A stretch of DNA of 11,528 bases from Alphaproteobacteria bacterium (lineage in GTDB: Bacteria; Pseudomonadota; Alphaproteobacteria; Rickettsiales; UBA3002): NCBI GenBank assembly GCA_021732545.1, contig JAKFUW010000263.1, forward strand, positions 1-11,528, read 5' to 3'. The stretch's first letter is position 1, and the number at the start of each line of letters is the position of its first letter. The notes under the pieces are model-generated. The model did not search any database. It saw only the letters and a list, made by a program, of their open reading frames with translations, and was not told the DNA's origin. This document shows positions 6,003 to 11,528 of this stretch, in pieces. A program made the position numbers and the translations under genes.

Positions 6003-7835
6003 ATGCTCACCATTCAAGATTTAACCTACCGCGTGGGCGGGCGCACCTTACTTGATAAGGCATCACTTGCCATCGGCACCGGCCATCGCGTGGGGTTGGT
6101 TGGGCCCAATGGGGTTGGAAAATCCACGTTATTTAAACTGATAACAGGCGAGTTAATGGCCGATAGCGGCGAGATTGGCCTGGTGAAAAATACGAGCATT
6201 GGCTGGGTGAAGCAGGATTTACCCGATGATGATACGTTGCTGATTGATGTGGTATTGGCCGCCGATACTGAGCGCGCCGCACTCATGCTGGAAGCTGAAA
6301 CCGTATCCGACCCTGACCGCATTGGTTATATCTACACACGGCTCGATGAGATTTCAGCATATGACGCCACCTCGCGTGCGGCGACGATTTTATCGGGATT
6401 GGGATTTAATGAAGAAGCGCAAAACCGACCGATCTCGGACTTTTCGGGTGGGTGGAGGATGCGCGTGGCGCTAGCCGCCACTTTATTTCGCCGCCCCAAT
6501 TTATTGATGCTCGATGAGCCAACCAACCACCTTGATTTTGAAGCGATGGTATGGCTGGAAAGCTATCTGATGAAATTCACCGAAACGCTGCTGATCATCA
6601 GCCACGACCGTGACATTTTGAACAAAACCGTGACCCATATTTTGCATATGGAAAACCAGAAACTCAACGCCTATACCGGCACCTATGATGAATTTGAGCG
6701 TACCCGCGCGGAAAAAATGATGAACCAGCAAGCGCTGCGCGAAAAGCAACTCGTGCAAAAGGCGCATATGCAAAAATTTGTCGATCGTTTCGGTGCAACC
6801 GCCAGCAAAGCACGCCAAGCGCAAAGCCGCCTTAAGGCGATTCAAAAGATGGATATTGTGGACGCGGTTATGGCAGAACGCGTGACCGCTTTTGTGTTCC
6901 CGCAACCCACCGAATTACGTTCACCACTGATTGCGCTCGACAATGTGGATGCGGGATATGAAATTGGCAAACCCATCTTGAAAAAACTCAATTTACGTAT
7001 TGATATGGATGATCGCATCGCGCTGCTGGGTGCCAACGGAAATGGTAAATCGACGCTGGTGAAATTGCTGGCCGATAGATTAGATCCATTATCGGGTAAT
7101 GTTCACAAACCAAGCAAATTAAAAGTCGGTTATTTCGCGCAATTTCAGACCGACGAACTCGATGTCACTCAGACGCCTTATCAAATTATGCAAGACGTCA
7201 TGAAAGGTGTGGCCGAGCCAAAAGTGCGCGCCAGCTTGGGCAAATTCGGCTTCGATAAAGACAAAGCCGATACGAAAGTGGGTGAAATTTCCGGTGGTGA
7301 AAAAGCGCGATTGTTGTTTTGCCTGATGAGTTACGATGCACCGCATATCATGCTGCTCGATGAGCCCACCAACCACCTCGATATGGATGCCCGCGAAGCA
7401 CTGATGCAGGCGCTCAATAATTATGAGGGTGCGGTGATTTTGGTGAGCCACGATCCGCATTTAGTTGAAACCGTGGCCGACCGTTTGTGGCTCGTGGCCG
7501 ATGGCACGTGCGTGCCTTATGATGACGATCTGGAAGGCTATCGTAACTTGGTGGTGCAACAACGCAGGCGCGAGCGCGATGGCGCGAAACAAGCGCGCAA
7601 TAAAAAATCAGAAAAACCATCCGGCGATAACACCGCCGAAAAACAAGCCACCAAAGTTGAGGCAGCGCTGGCAGATTTAACCACCCGTAAAGACGCGATT
7701 GAAAATGAGCTGGCAACGGCAAGTGAAAAAGGCGATGCGGGCCAGCTCAAGCGCCTGAACCAGACCTATTCGCAGATTCAAAAAGACATCGAAGCGGTTG
7801 AAAAAGAATTGGAAAATCTGATTGCGAGCTTGTAG
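6003..7835 (+). CDS. ABC-F family ATPase, YheS-like
   Basis: This 610-residue soluble protein has two complete ABC domains and no membrane segments. Domain 1 has Walker A GPNGVGKST (34-42), signature FSGGWRMR (147-154) and Walker B into DEPTNHLD (171-178). Domain 2 has GANGNGKST (343-351), signature SGGEKAR (430-436) and DEPTNHLD (453-460), then the H-loop SHD. The linker contains FVDRFGATASKARQAQSR (259-276), very like the YheS linker, the P-site tRNA-interaction motif of ABC-F proteins. Residues 520-610 are charged and predicted coiled coil. ABC-F factors bind the ribosomal E site and act on the peptidyl-transferase centre to relieve stalling or aid assembly. The ATG at 6003 fits the family start, though its Shine-Dalgarno is weak. 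It is the first gene of a three-gene run. Assignment to YheS rather than another subfamily is by eye. Confidence 0.92.
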   Translation: MLTIQDLTYRVGGRTLLDKASLAIGTGHRVGLVGPNGVGKSTLFKLITGELMADSGEIGLVKNTSIGWVKQDLPDDDTLLIDVVLAADTERAALMLEAETVSDPDRIGYIYTRLDEISAYDATSRAATILSGLGFNEEAQNRPISDFSGGWRMRVALAATLFRRPNLLMLDEPTNHLDFEAMVWLESYLMKFTETLLIISHDRDILNKTVTHILHMENQKLNAYTGTYDEFERTRAEKMMNQQALREKQLVQKAHMQKFVDRFGATASKARQAQSRLKAIQKMDIVDAVMAERVTAFVFPQPTELRSPLIALDNVDAGYEIGKPILKKLNLRIDMDDRIALLGANGNGKSTLVKLLADRLDPLSGNVHKPSKLKVGYFAQFQTDELDVTQTPYQIMQDVMKGVAEPKVRASLGKFGFDKDKADTKVGEISGGEKARLLFCLMSYDAPHIMLLDEPTNHLDMDAREALMQALNNYEGAVILVSHDPHLVETVADRLWLVADGTCVPYDDDLEGYRNLVVQQRRRERDGAKQARNKKSEKPSGDNTAEKQATKVEAALADLTTRKDAIENELATASEKGDAGQLKRLNQTYSQIQKDIEAVEKELENLIASL

Positions 7836-7844
7836 AATTTCAGC

Positions 7845-9032
7845 ATGAAACCTTATGACGTCATCATCATCGGCGCGGGCGCAGCGGGGTTGATGTGCGC
7901 GATTGAATCTGGCAAGCGCGGGCGCAGCGTGTTGGTGCTCGATCACGCGAAAAAACCTGCCGAAAAAATCCGAATTTCTGGCGGTGGGCGCTGCAATTTC
8001 ACTAACATCTATACGACACCCAAAAACTTTTTATCACAAAATCCGCATTTTTGTGTATCCGCTTTATCGCGCTACACTCCTGCTGATTTTATCGCACTAG
8101 TTAGCAAACACAATATCGCCTATCACGAAAAAACCCTTGGCCAACTTTTTTGCGATGATTCGGCGCAGCACATTATTTCGATGCTGATAACTCAATGTCA
8201 CAGTGTGCACGCGAATGTCCAACTTGAAACCTCCATCACATCGGTTGAAAAAACATCCGATGAATTTATTGTTCACACATCGGCAGGTCTTTATAGTTGC
8301 GCATCATTAGTGGTAGCGTGCGGCGGGTTATCCATTCCCAAAATGGGGGCAACAGGCTTAGGCTACGACATCGCGCGGCAATTTAATTTGAATATCATTG
8401 AACCCACGCCCGCGCTCGTACCATTCACACTTTCCGATTCACAACTTCAACCGATTGTTGAGCTTTCTGGTGTCGCAATCGATGCCACGGTGCGCACGAA
8501 TAAAACCACGTTTCGCGAAGGTATGTTGTTCACCCATCGCGGATTCAGCGGGCCTTCCATGTTGCAAATTTCATCTTATTGGCAAGCAGCACAACCTATC
8601 ATTATCAACCTCGCGCCCGATGAGGATATGGTAACGCAATTGCTCGCCGCCAAAAGCGCGCACGCCAAGCAAGAAATCGGTACCGTGCTTGGTAACTGGT
8701 TTCCCAAACGCTTGGTGCAATCGTTGCTCGCCATGCACTGGCCAGACGATGCCCCGCGACGCATGGCCGATATTCCAAACGCGCAACTCAGCGCGCTTGC
8801 CAACGCCATCAACGCGTGGAGCATTGTGCCGATGGGCACCGAAGGCTATCGCACCGCCGAAGTCACGTTAGGCGGCGTGGACACTAACGCGCTTTCATCC
8901 AAAACCATGGAGTGTAAATCGGTCGCTGGGCTCTATTTTATCGGCGAAGTGGTCGATGTCACCGGCCACCTTGGCGGCTTCAATTTTCAGTGGGCGTGGG
9001 CATCAGGATTTGCGGCAGGTGCGCATGCCTGA
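7845..9032 (+). CDS. YhiN/BaiN (HI0933) family FAD-dependent flavoenzyme
   Basis: This 395-residue protein has GAGAAG (10-15) for FAD/NAD(P) binding, the family motif SGGGRCNFTN (45-54), THRGFSGPSMLQIS in the middle, and the C-terminal GLYFIGEVVDVTGHLGGFNFQWAWASG (362-388). Length matches the family. Members were annotated as aminoacetone oxidase-like or BaiN. More recently E. coli YhiN was reported to be a 23S rRNA dihydrouridine synthase (RdsA, position 2449), and I infer but cannot prove the same role here. The ATG lies 9 nt after the ABC-F stop and the 3' end overlaps the next gene by 8 bp, so the three are likely co-transcribed. It is a distant paralogue of the flavoprotein encoded at 4662-5879. 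Confidence 0.9.
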   Translation: MKPYDVIIIGAGAAGLMCAIESGKRGRSVLVLDHAKKPAEKIRISGGGRCNFTNIYTTPKNFLSQNPHFCVSALSRYTPADFIALVSKHNIAYHEKTLGQLFCDDSAQHIISMLITQCHSVHANVQLETSITSVEKTSDEFIVHTSAGLYSCASLVVACGGLSIPKMGATGLGYDIARQFNLNIIEPTPALVPFTLSDSQLQPIVELSGVAIDATVRTNKTTFREGMLFTHRGFSGPSMLQISSYWQAAQPIIINLAPDEDMVTQLLAAKSAHAKQEIGTVLGNWFPKRLVQSLLAMHWPDDAPRRMADIPNAQLSALANAINAWSIVPMGTEGYRTAEVTLGGVDTNALSSKTMECKSVAGLYFIGEVVDVTGHLGGFNFQWAWASGFAAGAHA

Positions 9033-9477
9033 TCTTTACATCGATGCGGATGCCTGCCCCGTAAAAGACGAAGCGATTCGGGTCGCGCAGCGCCACCACA
9101 TGCACGTGTTTATGGTGAATAATGGCGGCATGCGACCGCGCCCCGAATCATTCGTGCAGCAGATTGTAGTCAATAACCATGCCGATGCCGCCGATGATTG
9201 GATCGCAGAGCACGTAGCACACAATGATCTGGTGATTACCGCCGATATTTTGCTCGCCGCGCGCTGCCTGGAGCGTGGCGCATGGGTGCTGGGGCCAACC
9301 GGCAAACGCTTTAGCAATGACACCATCGGCACCGCACTTGCTATGCGCGAACTCAACGCGCATTTGCGCGAAACGGGCGAAAGCAAAGGCTATAATGCGA
9401 GCTTCACCCCTCGCGATCGCTCGAATTTTCTGCAAATGATGGAGCAAATGCTGCAGCTTATCAAAAAATCCACCTAA
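9025..9477 (+). CDS. YaiI/YqxD family (DUF188, UPF0178) protein
   Basis: The product is 150 residues from the ATG at 9025, the usual size of the family. It opens with LYIDADACPVKDEAIRVAQR, then DAADDWIAEHV, LVITADILLAARCLERGAWVLGP and GKRFSNDTIG. These repeated acidic positions (DADACP, DAADDWI, ITADILLA) suit a PIN/NYN-like nuclease fold, but no activity is established. The start at 9025 is preferred over an in-frame ATG at 8956 because the family motif begins at residue 4 and CAGGTG lies about 6 nt before it. The longer form would also be embedded deep in the upstream gene. It overlaps the YhiN-family stop by 8 bp, which suggests translational coupling in the ABC-F operon. Confidence 0.9.
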   Translation: MPDLYIDADACPVKDEAIRVAQRHHMHVFMVNNGGMRPRPESFVQQIVVNNHADAADDWIAEHVAHNDLVITADILLAARCLERGAWVLGPTGKRFSNDTIGTALAMRELNAHLRETGESKGYNASFTPRDRSNFLQMMEQMLQLIKKST

Positions 9478-9534
9478 AAGCGCGCTTGCCTTGCAGCGCA
9501 TGGCGGTGATATGTGGTGGAGATAATCTTTATAC

Positions 9535-9601
9535 GCACCCGTAGCTTAAGCTGGATAGAGCGTTGCCCTCCGAAGGCGGCTGTCCATAGTTTTACAGGTG
9601 C
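9535..9601 (+). pseudogene. tRNA-Arg(CCG)-like relic with a broken T-arm
   Basis: The acceptor strand GCACCCG pairs with CAGGTGC at the 3' end with one mismatch. The D-arm (GCTT/GAGC, with one extra base in the arm) and the anticodon arm (TTGCC-CTCCGAA-GGCGG, anticodon CCG) are recognisable and resemble bacterial argX-type genes. Only 10 nt (CATAGTTTTA) remain where 17 are needed for the T-arm, there is no GTTCRAT loop, and no CCA follows. The gene is 67 nt instead of about 74. It is probably dead, with the 3' half being the part usually touched by tRNA-targeting integrases. Confidence 0.55.
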
Positions 9602-9659
9602 AATATATTATTTATTTATCAGTATGTTGCTACGGGAGGGATTTGGTTGATTTTTCTCT

Positions 9660-9679
9660 GGGTAGCACCGGGGTAGCAC
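9660..9679. repeat. Direct repeat pair GGGTAGCAC between the two tRNA-Arg genes
   Basis: GGGTAGCAC occurs at 9660-9668 and 9671-9679, an 11-bp period. The paired GGGTAG design resembles the repeat upstream of the integrase relic at 2501-2523. It is possibly the remains of an att/int-proximal region. No integrase gene is left here. Confidence 0.55.
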
Positions 9680-9733
9680 GCTGGTAAAATTAAAAGGTGA
9701 TATTATGAGTGGTAGTGTATAGAAGTTTTTTAT

Positions 9734-9810
9734 GGTCCCGTAGCTCAGCTGGATAGAGTATCGGCCTCCGAAGCCGAAGGTCACGCGTTCGAATCGCGTC
9801 GGGACCACCA
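9734..9810 (+). tRNA. tRNA-Arg (anticodon CCG), CCA encoded
   Basis: A complete 77-nt cloverleaf is present: acceptor GGTCCCG/CGGGACC, D-stem GCTC/GAGT (one G-U), anticodon stem TCGGC/GCCGA around CTCCGAA, variable AGGTC, T-stem ACGCG/CGCGT around TTCGAAT, discriminator A and genomic CCA. It reads CGG arginine codons. It lies 132 bp after a degenerate copy with the same anticodon and 144 bp before a type IIL restriction-modification gene, a layout common at tRNA integration hotspots. Confidence 0.96.
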
Positions 9811-9894
9811 TAATCAAGAAACTCAGCCACCACCGCTTATACCCCACGCGAACTATTGGTGAATGCTAAACACAAGCTATTGAAGCATATATTG

Positions 9895-9923
9895 TTGCTA
9901 GCTTGCGGCCATGCATCTATAAA
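9895..9923 (+). promoter_or_regulatory. Candidate promoter for the restriction-modification gene
   Basis: TTGCTA (9895-9900) and TATAAA (9918-9923) are 17 bp apart, matching 4/6 and 5/6 of the consensus, and lie 31 bp before the ATG at 9955. It suggests transcription independent of the tRNA. Confidence 0.4.
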
Positions 9924-9954
9924 CGAGCTATCGTGTTAGTAAAAAAGCTAAATT

Positions 9955-11528
9955 ATGCCCCTAAGTTGGAACGAAATACGCAAACGAGCGATTGAATTTT
10001 CGCAAGAATATGCGAATGCGACGCGTGAGAACGCGGAAACGCAATCGTTCTATAACGAATTTTTCAACGTATTTGGCATATCACGCCGCCGCGTAGCCGC
10101 GTTTGAAGAACCCGTAAAGAAGTTAGGCGATAAGCGTGGGCGCATAGATTTGTTTTGGAAGGGCGTATTGCTGATTGAACAAAAATCAGGTGGGCGCGAT
10201 TTAGAGGCAGCCTATACACAAGCCCTCAATTATTTCCCGAACCTGAAAGAGGAAGAACTACCGAAATACATCCTCGTATCAGACTTCCAACGCTTTGAGC
10301 TATACGATTTAGAAACAAAGGCTGCAAACAAATTCACGCTCGCTGAATTGCATAAAAACGTCGAACTGTTCGGCTTTATCGCGGGCTATCAAAAGCGCGA
10401 ATTCAAAGACCAAGACCCTGTAAACATCGAAGCGTCCGAGCGCATGGGCAAGCTGCACGATATGCTCAAAGACGCGGGCTATACTGGCCATGAACTTGAA
10501 CTTTTCCTTGTGCGGCTGCTTTTCTGCTTGTTTGCAGAAGACACTACTATTTTTGAAAAGGGCGCATTTCAGTATTACATCGAAACCAAAACCAAAGAAG
10601 ACGGCAGCGATTTAGGGATGCACCTTGCAACGCTGTTTCAAGTGCTCAACACGCCCGAAGACAAACGCCAAAAGAATCTTGACGAAGCACTCGCCGCCTT
10701 TGCCTACATCAACGGCAACTTGTTCGCGGCAACGCTCCCTATCCCCGCCTTTGATAGCGCAATGCGTGATTCCCTAATCAGCGCGTGTTATTTTGATTGG
10801 AGCCGCATTTCACCCGCCATTTTCGGCTCGTTGTTTCAATCGGTGATGGATAAGGACAAGCGGCGCGGCGTAGGTGCTCACTACACCACCGAAAAAAATA
10901 TCATGAAAATCTTGAAGCCGTTGTTTCTCGATGCGCTGTATGAAGAGTTCGAGAAAATCAAACGTGATAAAAAGAAGCTGCAAGTCTTTCATGATAAACT
11001 CGCCAAGCTCACTTTTTTTGACCCTGCGTGTGGGTGCGGCAACTTCCTGATTCTGGCCTACCGCGAGTTGCGCGAGCTTGAAATTAAGCTGCTCAAAGCC
11101 CTGCATGGTGAGAAACAACAGGTGCTTGACGTGAGCGAGCTTTCACGCATCGACGTGGATAAATTCTACGGCATTGAGGTTGAAGAATTCCCCGCGAAAA
11201 TCGCAGAGGTTGCGCTGTGGCTGATTGACCATCAAATGAACATCCGCCTGTCGGAAGCATTCGGCATTTACTATGCGCGCTTGCCGCTCAAAAAATCTGC
11301 CCACATACACCATGACAACGCCCTGCGGCTTGACTGGAAAACCGTTATCGCGCCTGAGAAATTGAGCTACATGCTTGGCAATCCCCCGTTTATTGGCAAA
11401 ACATATCAGGGTGAAGAACAGAAAAAAGATATGGCACTGGTGTTTCATGGTGTCAAAAATGCGGGGCTGCTTGATTATGTCGCTGCTTGGTATCTCAAAG
11501 CCGCGCAATACATCCAAAATACCAGCAT
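9955..11528 (+). CDS. MmeI-like type IIL restriction-modification enzyme, N-terminal part
   Basis: An open frame from ATG at 9955 runs 524 codons off the right edge. Residues 63-81 (RIDLFWKGVLLIEQKSGGR) give D65-x9-E75-x-K77, the PD-(D/E)XK nuclease signature with the same spacing as MmeI. A helical spacer follows (about 150-300). The N6-adenine methyltransferase then has GAHYTT (307-312, motif X region), FDPACGCGNF (355-364, SAM motif I), YGIEVEEFPAKIAEVALWL and NPPF (476-479, catalytic motif IV). Type IIL enzymes are usually about 900 residues, so the C-terminal target-recognition domain lies outside. One polypeptide would both cut DNA and methylate one strand for protection. There is no strong Shine-Dalgarno. 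The nuclease triad argues against a stand-alone methyltransferase. The neighbouring tRNA suggests acquisition as an island gene. Confidence 0.88.
   Translation, partial: MPLSWNEIRKRAIEFSQEYANATRENAETQSFYNEFFNVFGISRRRVAAFEEPVKKLGDKRGRIDLFWKGVLLIEQKSGGRDLEAAYTQALNYFPNLKEEELPKYILVSDFQRFELYDLETKAANKFTLAELHKNVELFGFIAGYQKREFKDQDPVNIEASERMGKLHDMLKDAGYTGHELELFLVRLLFCLFAEDTTIFEKGAFQYYIETKTKEDGSDLGMHLATLFQVLNTPEDKRQKNLDEALAAFAYINGNLFAATLPIPAFDSAMRDSLISACYFDWSRISPAIFGSLFQSVMDKDKRRGVGAHYTTEKNIMKILKPLFLDALYEEFEKIKRDKKKLQVFHDKLAKLTFFDPACGCGNFLILAYRELRELEIKLLKALHGEKQQVLDVSELSRIDVDKFYGIEVEEFPAKIAEVALWLIDHQMNIRLSEAFGIYYARLPLKKSAHIHHDNALRLDWKTVIAPEKLSYMLGNPPFIGKTYQGEEQKKDMALVFHGVKNAGLLDYVAAWYLKAAQYIQNTS

Noticed and set aside
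9490..9534. Possible promoter for the tRNA relic (TTGCAG and GATAAT).
   Set aside because: The spacing is about 24 bp, too long for a sigma70 promoter.
9608..9847. Minus-strand 79-codon ORF with VPTRFERVTFGFGG.
   Set aside because: It is the antisense reading of the tRNA-Arg gene, a well-known spurious ORF type.

Overview
The window looks like a chromosomal segment of a mid-GC proteobacterium, most likely an alphaproteobacterium. This rests on the overall protein style, a tRNA-Arg(CCG) with encoded CCA, and the set of housekeeping genes. I cannot name a genus. Three zones can be told apart.

Zone 1 (1-2625) is accessory and partly ruined. It starts with the first 46 codons of a HAD-like phosphatase on the minus strand, divergent from an intact GFA/CENP-V-type zinc protein (232-642) that has its own promoter. 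From about 650 to 2625 lies a graveyard of fragments. These are a ParB-methyltransferase gene cut at its N-terminus and frameshifted at its C-terminus, the first 49 codons of another SAM methyltransferase joined to it out of frame, a doubly truncated DUF4386-like membrane protein, and the first ~21 codons of a P4-type tyrosine integrase with a lost start and an in-frame stop. Paired GGGTAG repeats sit just upstream of the integrase start. I read this as the debris of an integrated element.

Zone 2 (2623-9477) is a compact core block. On the minus strand are a DEAD-box RNA helicase with a DbpA-type RNA-binding domain, and upstream of it a PP_4765-family (TIGR03862) flavoprotein. On the plus strand, from a divergent promoter region, runs an apparent operon of a YheS-like ABC-F ATPase, a YhiN/BaiN-family flavoprotein and a YaiI/YqxD (DUF188) protein, with 9-nt spacing and an 8-bp overlap. 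DbpA-type helicases, ABC-F proteins and, by recent work, YhiN all act at or near the 23S rRNA peptidyl-transferase centre. The block may therefore be a ribosome assembly/maintenance neighbourhood, although that link is an inference.

Zone 3 (9478-11528) is a tRNA locus followed by an accessory gene. A tRNA-Arg(CCG)-like relic without a proper T-arm is followed by a second pair of GGGTAG repeats. Next come an intact tRNA-Arg(CCG) and the start (524 codons, running off the window) of an MmeI-like type IIL restriction-modification enzyme. This layout fits a tRNA-associated integration hotspot now carrying a restriction-modification gene.
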